Assembly (NCBI RefSeq): GCF_037081715.1
Contig: NZ_JAZDDH010000002.1
Location: forward strand, 613,201 to 677,200
Direction of reading: 5' to 3'
DNA length: 64,000 nt
Source: Halalkalicoccus sp. CG83
GTDB taxonomy: Archaea > Halobacteriota > Halobacteria > Halobacteriales > Halalkalicoccaceae
Each line of letters starts with the position of its first letter. The first letter of the stretch is position 1. The notes below the pieces were generated by a model that saw only the letters and a program-made list of their open reading frames with translations, was not told the origin of the DNA and did no database searches. The position numbers and the translations under genes are program-made. Below, piece after piece: positions 9,342 to 17,850 of the stretch.

Positions 9342-10280
9342 ATGGTCGTTCCGGACGACCGTGACGCCGTGTCTCGCGCCCGGAACCTCGGTTCGTTCCT
9401 CCTGGTCACCCTGCTGTTCGGCGCGGTGTTCCCGGCGATCAAGGTCGGACTGGCCGACGTTCCGCCCCTGCTGTTCGCCGCCGCCCGCTACTATCTCTCG
9501 GCGGCGCTGCTGCTGGGATACGCGCTGGTGACGACCGACCGGTGGCGACCCCGCACTCGAAACGATCGGATCGCGGTGCTGGCCGGCGGCGTGCTGTTCG
9601 TCGGCGGGACCGGCCTCTCGTTCGTCGGGCTCCAGTTCACGACCAGCGGCGTCGGCGCGATCGTCTTCAGTCTCATTCCGATCCTCACCGTGCTCGTCGC
9701 CTGGGTGCTCCTCCCCGACGAACGCCCGAACCGTCGGGGTCTCCTCGGGGTCTGCGTAGGATTCGTCGGCGTCGCCATCGTCGTCCGACCGGACCCCGCC
9801 GCCCTCGGGGCGTCCGTCGTCGGCGAGCTGCTGGTCCTCTCGGCCGCGGCGGGCGTCGCGCTCGGAACCGTCTTAGTCCGGCGGAGCCGTCCGACCATGC
9901 CGATCGTGGCGCTGACCGGCTGGGCGATGGCCGTGGGCGCGACCGTCCAACTGGGGTTCGCCCTCGCGCTCGGCGAGTCGCTCGCCGCCGTGCGGCCGAC
10001 GGCGTCGGCGCTCGCGGCGCTGCTGTACCTCGGCGTGGTCGGCGGCGCGGTCGGGTTCGTGATCTACTTCACCCTGCTCGAACGGCTCGGCGCCCTGGAG
10101 ATCAACCTGATCGCGTATCTCGTCCCGATCGTCACGCTCGCCATCGGGTGGGCGGTGCTCGACGAGCCGATCGTCCCGTCGACGGTCGTCGGATTCCTCG
10201 TCGTTCTCGTCGGATTCGCCCTGCTGACCGACCGCGAGATCGCCGCCGAACTCGCACGGTTCCGAGGAGCGGGGCGCTGA
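9342..10280 (+). CDS. EamA/DMT-superfamily transporter
   Basis: 312 aa with about ten transmembrane helices arranged as two EamA repeats. The first repeat starts with GSFLLVTLLFGAVFPAIKVGLADVP and contains FVGLQFTTSGVGAIVFSLIP; the second has FVIYFTLLERLGALEINLIA and LDEPIVPSTVVG. Proteins of this family export amino acids, nucleosides or other metabolites; the substrate cannot be told from the sequence. It follows the serpin on the same strand after 97 nt. Confidence 0.9.
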   Translation: MVVPDDRDAVSRARNLGSFLLVTLLFGAVFPAIKVGLADVPPLLFAAARYYLSAALLLGYALVTTDRWRPRTRNDRIAVLAGGVLFVGGTGLSFVGLQFTTSGVGAIVFSLIPILTVLVAWVLLPDERPNRRGLLGVCVGFVGVAIVVRPDPAALGASVVGELLVLSAAAGVALGTVLVRRSRPTMPIVALTGWAMAVGATVQLGFALALGESLAAVRPTASALAALLYLGVVGGAVGFVIYFTLLERLGALEINLIAYLVPIVTLAIGWAVLDEPIVPSTVVGFLVVLVGFALLTDREIAAELARFRGAGR

Positions 10281-10365
10281 ACACGGACGCATCGGTTCGA
10301 TCGGGCGGGCTGTGAGCCCCGCTCGACTCGGGCGAGTTAAGCCGCCGGAACGACTACGGACGCCC

Positions 10366-11754
10366 GTGTCCGCTCGACTCACCTACGAGGAGGGGACGAT
10401 CCGCGTCTCGATCCAGAACGCGGACTCGGACGCGAGTACCGATCGGGCGGTCCCCGGTGACGAGGGGTGTCTCGACCTCCCCTACGTCGAGTACGACCCG
10501 CGCTCGAGGAGCGGTCGTGCCCCCGCCTTCCGGTACGCCGACCTCCTCGAACGTCTCGATCGCGAGGGAGTCGAGTACGAGGACGGCGTTTTCGAGACCC
10601 CGACGCTTCGAGGACTCGCCTCGACCTACGAGCTTCGCTCCTACCAGGCCGACGCGCTCTCGGCCTGGCGGGGAAACGACGACCGGGGCGTGCTCGAACT
10701 GCCCACCGGAAGCGGCAAGACCGTGATCGCGATCAAGGCGATCGAGGCGCTCGCGACCCCGACGCTCGTCGTCGTGCCGACGATCGACCTCCTCGAACAG
10801 TGGCACGCGGAGCTCCGCGAGGAGTTCGACGTACCCATAGGACGGTTCGGCGGCGGCGTCCAGTCCCGGGAGGCGATCACCGTCTCTACCTACGACTCCG
10901 CCTACCTCAAGGCCGAGTCGATCGGCGACGTCTTCCCCTTCGTGATCTTCGACGAGGTCCACCACCTCGGCGGCGAAGGGTACAGGGAGATCGCCCGCCT
11001 GCTCGCCGCACCCGCCCGGCTGGGCCTCACGGCGACGTTCGAGCGCCCCGACCGCGCGCACGAGGCCGTCGAGGAGCTCCTCGGCCCGGTCGTCTACCGC
11101 ACAAGCGCGGACGACCTCGCCGGCGAGCATCTCGCACCCTACGACGTCAAGCGGATCGAGGTCGAGCTCACCGACGAGGAGCGTGAGGCCTACGAGCGAG
11201 ACCAGGAGACGTTCGTCTCCTACCTCCGTGAATCGGGCATCGACATGCAGCGGGGCAGCGACTACCAGGAACTGGTCAAACGGTCCGGCTCCGACCCCCG
11301 AGCACGGGAGGCGTTGTTAGCGAAACAGCGTGCCCGCGAGGTCGTCTCGAACGCCGACCGGAAGATCGAGGAGCTCGCCGGGATCCTCGATCGTCACCGC
11401 GACGACCGAATCATCGTCTTCACCGCGCACAACGACCTCGTCTACCGGCTCTCGGAGCGTTTCCTGATTCCGGCGATCACCCACCGGACCGGAACGGAGG
11501 AACGCCGGGAGATCCTCGAGCGCTTTCGCGAGGGCACCTACTCACGGATCGTCGCCTCGAACGTGCTCGACGAGGGGGTGGACGTTCCCGACGCCAACGT
11601 CGCCGTCGTGCTCTCGGGCAGCGGGAGCGAGCGCGAGTTCACCCAACGGCTCGGGCGCGTGCTCCGGCCGAAGGCAGAGGGCGGCCGGGCGCTGCTCTAC
11701 GAGCTGGTGAGCCGGGACACCGCCGAGGAGAACGTCGCCGCCCGCAGACGGTAG
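10366..11754 (+). CDS. XPB/Rad25-family DNA helicase
   Basis: 462 aa from the GTG at 10366; the upstream TTAAG box supports this start over in-frame codons further 5'. An N-terminal damage-recognition-like region precedes the SF2 motor: Walker A LPTGSGKT, motif II DEVHH, motif III TAT, and motif VI QRLGRVLRP. The sequence after TAT reads FERPDR where XPB proteins carry the RED motif. It is a 3'-5' helicase of the archaeal XPB family, a nucleotide excision repair homologue. The gene for the cognate nuclease Bax1 follows in the same orientation after 263 nt, as in other archaea. Confidence 0.92.
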   Translation: MSARLTYEEGTIRVSIQNADSDASTDRAVPGDEGCLDLPYVEYDPRSRSGRAPAFRYADLLERLDREGVEYEDGVFETPTLRGLASTYELRSYQADALSAWRGNDDRGVLELPTGSGKTVIAIKAIEALATPTLVVVPTIDLLEQWHAELREEFDVPIGRFGGGVQSREAITVSTYDSAYLKAESIGDVFPFVIFDEVHHLGGEGYREIARLLAAPARLGLTATFERPDRAHEAVEELLGPVVYRTSADDLAGEHLAPYDVKRIEVELTDEEREAYERDQETFVSYLRESGIDMQRGSDYQELVKRSGSDPRAREALLAKQRAREVVSNADRKIEELAGILDRHRDDRIIVFTAHNDLVYRLSERFLIPAITHRTGTEERREILERFREGTYSRIVASNVLDEGVDVPDANVAVVLSGSGSEREFTQRLGRVLRPKAEGGRALLYELVSRDTAEENVAARRR

Positions 11755-12017
11755 GCGAGCCGCGTTCCGCGTCGGAACGGCGGTCCTGCCGGTCGGGTGC
11801 GCCCTCGCCGTGTTCGCCCCGCTCGTCGGCCCGCAGCACGTGGTGGTGATCGTTCAGAATCCCCATCACAACGGAGAAGTCACCCGTTCCGCATTCGTCG
11901 GCGATCACGAGTGGGGTCGGGTCGGCGCTACTGCCGACGGCGGATCACCGTGTCCGAGCACGCGTCGTCTCGCGCGTTTGGCCGGGCTTTTGACTCCCGG
12001 GCCCCTACGGGGAGACG
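11755..12017 (+). other. Spacer between XPB and Bax1 genes
   Basis: 263 bp without a supportable gene. A short open frame reading APLVGPQHVVVIVQNPHH runs into the downstream gene in another frame and shows no family I know. A CTTTTGAC element near 11984 lies about 27-33 nt before the Bax1 GTG and is the likely TATA box, so Bax1 can be transcribed separately from XPB. Confidence 0.4.
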
Positions 12018-13529
12018 GTGCTGACGAAGGACCTGCTTCGCGTCTCGCGGGCGGGCGGGGGCTACCGCCTGTCGTTCGCGGGTCGCGAACACCGCCCGCT
12101 GGCCGCGAAGGTGCTCGGCGCCTTTCGCGAGCACGTCGGCAAGCCCCGAAGCGAGCTCGAGGAGGCGCTCGAAGCGCTCGAGCGGGAGGCGGAGGACTTC
12201 AAGCTCGTCCGCGGGCTCGCGAAGCTGGTCGAACGCGACTGCACGTTCGAGACGCGCTCGCCGGTCGAGCCCCGGCGAGCGCGTCGGGCGGCGTTCGAGG
12301 CCGCCGAGGCCCTCTCCGTCGCGAGCGAGGCCGACCGCCACGAGGCGCTCTCACGGGCGGGCGAGGCGATAGGCGTCGACGGCGAGGCGGTCGCGAAGTC
12401 GCTCTACGCCGACCGCGAGGAACGACAGGTGCTCGTCGCCGCCGGCGAGCGCTTCGATCCCGACTCGCTGCTCGCCCAGTACGACCTCTCGCTCGCCCAG
12501 ACCGCGCTGTTCGACGCCACGGAGGTGCGCGTCCGCAGCAGCGACCCTCGACGACTGGTCTCGGCGACCAAACGGCTGGGACTGCTCTACGAGCTGCGAC
12601 GGACCGATCGGGGTCGCGAGCTCGTCGTCACCGGCCCGGACGCCCTCTTTCGAGCGACCCGGCGATACGGCACGCGCTTCGCCCGCCTGCTTCGCGCGGT
12701 CGTCGAGGCGGGCGAGTGGGAGCTCGTCGCGACGATCGACGACCGCGGGACCGAACGAGTTCTGGAGATCTCTGACGCCGATCCGATCCGGCCGCCCGAC
12801 GCCGAACCCGTCGTCGAGGTCAGCTACGACAGCGGCGTCGAGCGCGACTTCGCCGCCCGCTTCTCGGCGCTGGATCTCGACTGGGAGCTCGTCCGCGAGC
12901 CCGAGCCCCTCGAGGTCGGCGCGAGCGTGATGATCCCCGACTTCGCGTTCGACTATCTCCATACCGAGTTCCGCGTCTTCTTCGAGATCATGGGCTTCTG
13001 GACCCCCGAGTACGTCGAGAAGAAGCTCTCCCAGCTCGAGAACGTCGAGGACGTCGAGCTGCTGGTCGCCGTCGACGAGAGCCTCGGCGCCGGCGAGGCG
13101 ATCGAGGCGCGAGACCACCGCGCGATCCCCTACTCGGGGCGCGTCCGGGTCAAGGACGTCCGCGACGCGCTTCGCCGCTACGAGGACGAACTCGTCGCCG
13201 CGAGCGCGGCGTCGCTACCCGCCGAACTCGTACCGGAGGAGGAGGTCCTCACGATCGCGGCGCTCGCGGCCCGCCACGGCGTGAGCGAGGCCGCGCTCGC
13301 GGACGTCACGTTCCCCGACCACGAGCGGATCGGTCGAACGCTCGTCCGGCCCGCGGTGCTCGACCGGCTCGCGGACGCCCTCGAACCGGGCCAGTCGCTC
13401 GCCGAGGCCGAGGCGGTCCTCGAGGAGGCCGGCATCCACGAGACCAGCACCGCCCTCTCCGCGCTCGGCTACCGCGTGGAATGGACGGGACTCTCCGGCG
13501 GGACGATCCGCTCGAAGGACGCGGGATGA
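12018..13529 (+). CDS. Bax1-type nuclease (DUF790), XPB partner
   Basis: 503 aa beginning MLTKDLLRVSRAGGGYRLSF from a GTG. This matches the DUF790 family, whose archaeal members are named Bax1 (binds archaeal XPB) and form a helicase-nuclease complex. The PD-(D/E)xK-like nuclease core is visible at about 300-335: a Pro-Asp-Phe in MIPDFAFDYLHTEFRV, followed by FFEIMGFWTPEYVEKK with the Glu and Lys expected for metal-dependent cleavage. A C-terminal helical, HTH-like segment (AALAARHGVSEAALADVTF) follows. It lies next to the XPB gene and likely acts in bubble-DNA incision during repair. Confidence 0.9.
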   Translation: MLTKDLLRVSRAGGGYRLSFAGREHRPLAAKVLGAFREHVGKPRSELEEALEALEREAEDFKLVRGLAKLVERDCTFETRSPVEPRRARRAAFEAAEALSVASEADRHEALSRAGEAIGVDGEAVAKSLYADREERQVLVAAGERFDPDSLLAQYDLSLAQTALFDATEVRVRSSDPRRLVSATKRLGLLYELRRTDRGRELVVTGPDALFRATRRYGTRFARLLRAVVEAGEWELVATIDDRGTERVLEISDADPIRPPDAEPVVEVSYDSGVERDFAARFSALDLDWELVREPEPLEVGASVMIPDFAFDYLHTEFRVFFEIMGFWTPEYVEKKLSQLENVEDVELLVAVDESLGAGEAIEARDHRAIPYSGRVRVKDVRDALRRYEDELVAASAASLPAELVPEEEVLTIAALAARHGVSEAALADVTFPDHERIGRTLVRPAVLDRLADALEPGQSLAEAEAVLEEAGIHETSTALSALGYRVEWTGLSGGTIRSKDAG

Positions 13530-13586
13530 CCGGGCTACCGTACGCGGACCAAAAGACTTTTTATTCAGAGGTGTATAGGTTGTATT

Positions 13587-13635
13587 ACTTCCCGGTCCTG
13601 CTGATCCCCTCCCCACCCCAGTGGATTCGGGAAGT
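13587..13635. terminator. Inverted repeat between convergent Bax1 and MFS genes
   Basis: ACTTCCCG (13587-13594) and CGGGAAGT (13628-13635) are perfect 8-bp inverted arms 33 nt apart. They lie in the 118-bp convergent gap, which also holds an AT-rich stretch with a T5 run at 13558-13562. A termination zone for both genes is plausible. Confidence 0.35.
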
Positions 13636-13647
13636 GCTTTCCTTTCC

Positions 13648-14823
13648 TTACAACGAGACGTCCGACAGACGCACGGCTCCGAGGCTCCCGACCGCGAGCG
13701 CCAGGAGGACGGCGAGACCCCCGTAGGCGATCCCCCAGCCGGCAACGTCGGCGAGCGTGCCGACGACGACGCTGCCCAGCGCGCCGAGCAGCATGTAGAC
13801 GGTTCGGACGAGCCCGAACCCCGTGTTGCGCTCCTTCTCGGAGAGGCGGGCGATGTAGCGGTCCTGGAGCGGCGCGCTCCAGCTCATCGCCACTCCGGCG
13901 AGGACGACGCCGCCGACGATGACCGACGTCGACCCGCCGGTCGCGAGCACCCAGTAGCCGACGATCCCGGTCGCGAGCGTGGCTGCGAGCGTCGGATCCC
14001 GTCCGAACCGATCGGAGAGTCCGCCGATCGTCGGCGCGCAGACGCCGTGAACCACGAAGTACAGCGAGAACAGCACGCCCGCGAACGCGGTCGAGTAGCC
14101 GTGGTGAGCGACGAGCAGCGTCGGGAGAAACGAGGCGGTCGCCTGCCAGGTGAACGCGGCGATGGTCGCGAGCACGGTGGTGTAGGCGATCCGCGGGCGC
14201 GAGAGCAGCGCGGCAAGCGTCCCCGGGTCGAACTGCTCGCGCATCGGTCGCTCGGGGTGCTGTGGCGTGATCGGCCGGACCCGCCGGGCGAACGTCACTC
14301 CGACCGGTACCGCGGCCGCCGTCCCGAGCAACAGCGCGCTCCGCCAGCCGTAGCGCGCGCCGATCGCCGCCGCGAGCACCGGCGCGGAGAGCCCCGCGAT
14401 CGGACTCCCCGTGACGTGAAGCCCGATCGCCCGCCCGGTGTTCGAGAAGAGCCTCGTGAGCAGCGTCGTCGCCACCACGTAGTGAAGCCCGGCGCCGGCG
14501 CCGAGGACGACCGCGAACAGCCCGAACAGCGCGAGCGACGGCGAGAGCGCGAGAAGAAGCGAGCTCACCGCCGTGATCGAGACGGCCGTCAGGATGACCC
14601 GCCGCTCGCCGTAGCGATCCGCGAGCACTCCCGAGGGGAACTGCGAGAGCGCGTAGGCCGCCCACATCCCCGAGAGCGCGAGCCCGATCGCCCCGGTCGA
14701 GGTGTCGAAGTAGCTCTCGATCTCGGGGACGACGGGGCTGATCACCAGCCGCGCGACCATCGTCGCGAAGAACGCGAACGTACACAGGACGAGGACGGTG
14801 TAGCGGTACTGCCAGCGGCTCAC
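13648..14823 (-). CDS. MFS transporter
   Basis: 391 aa with about 12 predicted transmembrane helices. The motif-A loop appears between helices 2 and 3 as GVLADRYGERRV and again between helices 8 and 9 as GGLSDRFGRDP, which places it in the major facilitator superfamily. The N-terminal half begins YRYTVLVLCTFAFFATMVARLV. It is probably a drug/metabolite exporter or nitrate/sugar-type permease; the substrate is unknown. The start is GTG at 14823, with CCCTTTAG 24-31 nt upstream. It is convergent with Bax1. Confidence 0.9.
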   Translation of the reverse strand: MSRWQYRYTVLVLCTFAFFATMVARLVISPVVPEIESYFDTSTGAIGLALSGMWAAYALSQFPSGVLADRYGERRVILTAVSITAVSSLLLALSPSLALFGLFAVVLGAGAGLHYVVATTLLTRLFSNTGRAIGLHVTGSPIAGLSAPVLAAAIGARYGWRSALLLGTAAAVPVGVTFARRVRPITPQHPERPMREQFDPGTLAALLSRPRIAYTTVLATIAAFTWQATASFLPTLLVAHHGYSTAFAGVLFSLYFVVHGVCAPTIGGLSDRFGRDPTLAATLATGIVGYWVLATGGSTSVIVGGVVLAGVAMSWSAPLQDRYIARLSEKERNTGFGLVRTVYMLLGALGSVVVGTLADVAGWGIAYGGLAVLLALAVGSLGAVRLSDVSL

Positions 14824-14846
14824 GTCGGGGGTTGATTCGAGCGCCG

Positions 14847-14854
14847 CTAAAGGG
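14847..14854 (-). promoter_or_regulatory. TATA-like box of the MFS gene
   Basis: CCCTTTAG on the reverse strand, 24-31 nt from the GTG start. It lies in the 55-nt gap after the PUA-like gene and separates the MFS gene from the upstream methyltransferase operon. Confidence 0.35.
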
Positions 14855-14878
14855 TGTGGAAAGCGGTGATCCGTCGGG

Positions 14879-15391
14879 TCAGTCGAGCCGTCGTCCCTTC
14901 GGGACCACCGACCGGAGCTCGCCGTAGAGGTAGAGCCCGACGCCGAGCGGCTCGCGTCCGCCCGCGAGGTCGTGGGCCGCGATCAGGTAGCCCCAGTCGC
15001 CGTCCCACTCGAGCTCCTGGTCCCGGCCGCGAACGAACGGCTTTGCTTCCTCGGGGGTGAGTTCGACGACGTTTCGTTCGGCCAGCCGGCCGAAGCGCTG
15101 GGCGGCGTTCGTCGTCGGCTTCCAGTGTTCTTGACGGGTGCGCAGGAACGTCATGCCCAGCCCCTCGATCCCGACCGGCGAGGGGAGGTCGCTCGCGAGG
15201 ATCCAGACCTTGCCCGCGCCCTTCTCCCAGAACGTGTAGCCCTCGAACGTCTCGGGAGGGATCGCGAAGCGCTCGTCCCACCACTCGAGGACCTCCTCGC
15301 GCGTCGCCCGGCCCTCGTCCTCGCGTTCGTCGGCACTCGCGGGCAGCCGGTCGAAGCGGCTTCCGTCGTTTCCCTTCGATCCGTCGCTCAT
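14879..15391 (-). CDS. PUA-like RNA-binding protein partnered with an m5C methyltransferase
   Basis: 170 aa from the ATG at 15391. The start overlaps the stop of the upstream methyltransferase gene (ATGA), so the two are translationally coupled. Its last about 80 residues (WGYLIAAHDLAGGREPLGVG, then RSVVPKGRRLD) resemble the C-terminal PUA-like domain of RsmF/NSUN methyltransferases, which ends with a YPKGLRL-type motif. The central EGYTFWEKGAGKVWIL and RTRQEHWKPTTNAAQRFG are conserved-looking, but I cannot name their domain. It probably supplies RNA binding in trans to the neighbour's catalytic domain; this is inference. An earlier in-frame start would add 35 low-quality residues and is unlikely. 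Confidence 0.75.
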   Translation of the reverse strand: MSDGSKGNDGSRFDRLPASADEREDEGRATREEVLEWWDERFAIPPETFEGYTFWEKGAGKVWILASDLPSPVGIEGLGMTFLRTRQEHWKPTTNAAQRFGRLAERNVVELTPEEAKPFVRGRDQELEWDGDWGYLIAAHDLAGGREPLGVGLYLYGELRSVVPKGRRLD

Positions 15392-16296
15392 CCCGTCACC
15401 TCCAGTCTCGCACAGAAGAACCCGCCCGTGTCGTTGTGATGGGGGTAGAAGCGTTCGGCGTGGCGGACCGACCCGTCGTAGCGCTCGCCCTCCCACTCGG
15501 TGACGCCGGGCACCGAGTCCAGCCCGCTCTCGAAGGGGACGACCCTACAGTCCTCGTTCGCGAGGACGTGATCGAGGACGGCCTCGTTCTCCTCGGGGGC
15601 GAACGTACACGTCGAGTAGACCACCGTTCCGCCTTCCCGGGTGGCCTGGATCGCCCGCCGGAGGATCCCTTTCTGGACGCCCGCGATCCCCTCGACGTGG
15701 TCCATCGTCCACTCGTCGAGCGCATCGGGGTTCTTGCGGATCGTCCCCTCACACGAGCAGGGGGCGTCGACCAGCGCCCGGTCGAACTCGGTACTGAAGG
15801 GTTTCAACGAGAAGTTTCGTGCGTCCGAGTTGGTCACCGCGACGCTCGTCGCGCCCAGGCGCTCGGCGTTCGAGCGGAGCGCGGAGAGGCGACCGAGGTT
15901 GCTGTCGTTGGCGACGACGAGTCCCCGATCGTCCATCAGCGCCGCGAGCTGCGTCGTCTTTCCGCCCGGCGCCGCACACGCGTCCCACACCCGTTCCCCG
16001 GGGTCGGGATCGAGTACCGTCGCCGGGAGCGAGGAGATCTCCTCCTGGCCGTGGATCCAGCCGTGGAAGTACGGCCACGTGTTGCCTGGCTTCGTCGTCT
16101 CGAGTTCGAGTACCCGCTCGTTCCATTCGCGCCCCTCCCAGCCGATGCCCTCCTCGTCGAGGGCATCGCGGACGCGTTCGGGACCTGCCTTTATCGCGTT
16201 CACCCGAACGACGGCGGGGAGCGGCCGCTCGCAGGCGGCGAGGAACGCCTCGAAGTCGTCGACGAGCGGTTCGTACCGCCGGAGCGGCTCCATCAC
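15388..16296 (-). CDS. NSUN/RsmB-family RNA (cytosine-C5) methyltransferase
   Basis: 302 aa, a catalytic domain with no C-terminal PUA domain. SAM-binding motif I appears as CAAPGGKT. The two catalytic cysteines are in motif IV DAPCSCEGT and motif VI STCTF, the arrangement of NOP2/Sun/RsmB enzymes that make 5-methylcytosine in tRNA or rRNA. KNPDALDEW is the conserved extension after motif IV. It starts at one of two adjacent ATGs (16296 or 16293). The PUA-like gene overlaps its 3' end, so the pair probably forms a split two-subunit enzyme or one regulated by a partner. Confidence 0.93.
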   Translation of the reverse strand: MMEPLRRYEPLVDDFEAFLAACERPLPAVVRVNAIKAGPERVRDALDEEGIGWEGREWNERVLELETTKPGNTWPYFHGWIHGQEEISSLPATVLDPDPGERVWDACAAPGGKTTQLAALMDDRGLVVANDSNLGRLSALRSNAERLGATSVAVTNSDARNFSLKPFSTEFDRALVDAPCSCEGTIRKNPDALDEWTMDHVEGIAGVQKGILRRAIQATREGGTVVYSTCTFAPEENEAVLDHVLANEDCRVVPFESGLDSVPGVTEWEGERYDGSVRHAERFYPHHNDTGGFFCARLEVTG

Positions 16297-16341
16297 CCAC
16301 GGCTACCGCCGGCCGGCGTTTGGGCGTTTCGATCGGCCCCC

Positions 16342-16701
16342 TCAACACTCCGGGTGGTACCCCTCCCTGTACTCCGCGTGTTCGAGCCACTCCTCGAGCG
16401 CGGGTCGGACGTGATAGCGGGCCGTCTCGGTCCGCTCGTCGTACTCGATCGCTCCCGCGGCGACCAGTTTCGGCACGTGGCGCTCGCGGAGCTCGTCGGC
16501 GATCCGGTTCGAACGACGCTCGGCTGTGATGGTTCTGCCGTCGTCCTCCAACTGCCCCACCCGAACCGCCAGTCGATCGACCGTCATCGAGCCCCCCTTG
16601 GCTCGATGGAGTGCGTACAGTGCGTACCGTCTTCGGCGATCGCTCAGCACCTCGAACACCGAATCGAGGTCGAGCACCGACGCCGTCGTCGTCGTGTTCA
16701 T
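16342..16701 (-). CDS. Winged-helix regulator, DUF7344-type
   Basis: 119 aa. LDSVFEVLSDRRRRYALYAL at about 12-31 is the opening helix of the haloarchaeal winged-helix family annotated as DUF7344. The segment VGQLEDDGRTITAERRSNRIADEL and the wing GAIEYDERTETARYHV complete the fold. Such proteins are presumed transcription regulators and none in this subfamily has a target I can name. The gene is divergent from the PAC2 gene across an AT-rich 210-bp region, which may contain its operator. Confidence 0.75.
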   Translation of the reverse strand: MNTTTTASVLDLDSVFEVLSDRRRRYALYALHRAKGGSMTVDRLAVRVGQLEDDGRTITAERRSNRIADELRERHVPKLVAAGAIEYDERTETARYHVRPALEEWLEHAEYREGYHPEC

Positions 16702-16911
16702 TCCATCCCCCTCTCGGTCATTATTGAGCTATAGTTCATTGTTGGCTGCTAGTATCAGTTGGCGAATTTTATACGATCCCTGTCACTTACTGTGGGAGAT
16801 GGATATCGACGTCCATAAGTACTAGGCTTGATAGCCCATGCCGCGAGGTCGGCTTCTTCGATCCATCGTAGCAAGCCACGCGTTGAAGTCGGTCGGGGAC
16901 GATGACAGCCC
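16702..16911. promoter_or_regulatory. AT-rich divergent control region, regulator/PAC2
   Basis: 210 bp with local A+T far above the genes around it (GAATTTTATAC near 16764-16774). It lies between the divergent starts of the winged-helix regulator and the PAC2 gene. Several TATA-like words occur on both strands, but I cannot assign one to each gene with confidence. Confidence 0.4.
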
Positions 16912-17652
16912 ATGGCACAGATCGCCGTCCACGACGAGTCGGTCTCGTTCGACGAGCCGTTCCTCGTCGAGGGGCTACCGGGGCTCGGCCTCGTCGGGAA
17001 GATCGCGACCGACCACATCGTCCGTGAACTCGAGATGACCCACTACGCGAGCGTCCACTGCGACGGACTCCCCCGGATCGGCGTCTACCACCAGGACGAC
17101 GACGACCTGAAGCCGCCCGTTCGGCTGTACGCCGCCCCCGAACACGACCTGCTCGCGCTCCAGAGCGAGGTGCCCGTCTCGGGTAGCGGAGCACCCGAGT
17201 TCGCCGTCTGCGTCTCGAGTTGGTTCGAGGACGAGGGGGTGACGCCGATCTATCTCAGCGGCCGGCCCGCCGAGAAGGACTCGTTCCCCGAACTGTACGG
17301 GGTCGCGACCGGCGACGGTCGACGCCACCTCGACGATGCGGGGATCGTCCCGCCCCGCGAGACGGGGTTCATCAGCGGGCCGACGGGCGCGCTGCTCAAC
17401 CGAGCGGCAGAGGTCGATCTCGACAGCGTCGGGCTGGTCGTCGAGAGCAACCCTCAGTTTCCGGACCCCGAGGCCGCCCGCGCGCTCATCAAGAACGGGA
17501 TCGGCCCGATCACCGGCGTCGAGGTCGACGTCGACTCGCTGGTCGAGCAGGCCGAGGAGATCCGCGAGCAACGAGAACAGCTCGCCCAGCGGATGGGACA
17601 GGCCGAGGACGACGAGAGCACCCAGGCCCGCCCGCTCGGGATGTACCAGTAA
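16912..17652 (+). CDS. PAC2-family (proteasome assembly chaperone-like) protein
   Basis: 246 aa. The N-terminal LVEGLPGLGLVGKIATDHIV is the PAC2/DUF75 hallmark, and PRETGFISGPTGALLNRAAE matches the later conserved loop. The C-terminal about 40 residues form a short coiled coil (VEQAEEIREQREQLAQRM). Eukaryotic PAC2 guides 20S proteasome assembly. Archaeal relatives are widespread, but their role is not firmly established. PAN, the proteasomal ATPase, is encoded 36 kb away in this window. The stop is followed by 198 bp of AT-rich intergenic DNA. Confidence 0.85.
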   Translation: MAQIAVHDESVSFDEPFLVEGLPGLGLVGKIATDHIVRELEMTHYASVHCDGLPRIGVYHQDDDDLKPPVRLYAAPEHDLLALQSEVPVSGSGAPEFAVCVSSWFEDEGVTPIYLSGRPAEKDSFPELYGVATGDGRRHLDDAGIVPPRETGFISGPTGALLNRAAEVDLDSVGLVVESNPQFPDPEAARALIKNGIGPITGVEVDVDSLVEQAEEIREQREQLAQRMGQAEDDESTQARPLGMYQ

Positions 17653-17837
17653 CCCCGCCCGCGCCGGTGGCCGTCTCCTCCATCGACGGAAACGATACGC
17701 ACGGATCGGGAACCGTCGCGGGACGAACGTTCCGCCCTATTTGATACGAGTAGTAGGATTTGAAAACAAAGTATTTACCAACCCCAGATAACTCAGATCT
17801 GAATGCGATCGCACGCCTGGATCGGGCCACTACGAGG

Positions 17838-17844
17838 GGAGGTG
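17838..17844 (+). promoter_or_regulatory. Strong Shine-Dalgarno of the MMPL exporter gene
   Basis: GGAGGTG ends 6 nt before the GTG at 17851, a near-perfect match to the haloarchaeal anti-Shine-Dalgarno. It fixes this GTG as the start. A TATTTAC box near 17769 implies a 5' leader of about 55 nt, unlike most genes here. Confidence 0.65.
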
Positions 17845-17850
17845 CAGTAA

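Noticed and set aside
11810..12017. Possible remnant gene between XPB and Bax1
   Set aside because: The frame reads through into the Bax1 gene in another phase, and the fragment matches nothing I know.
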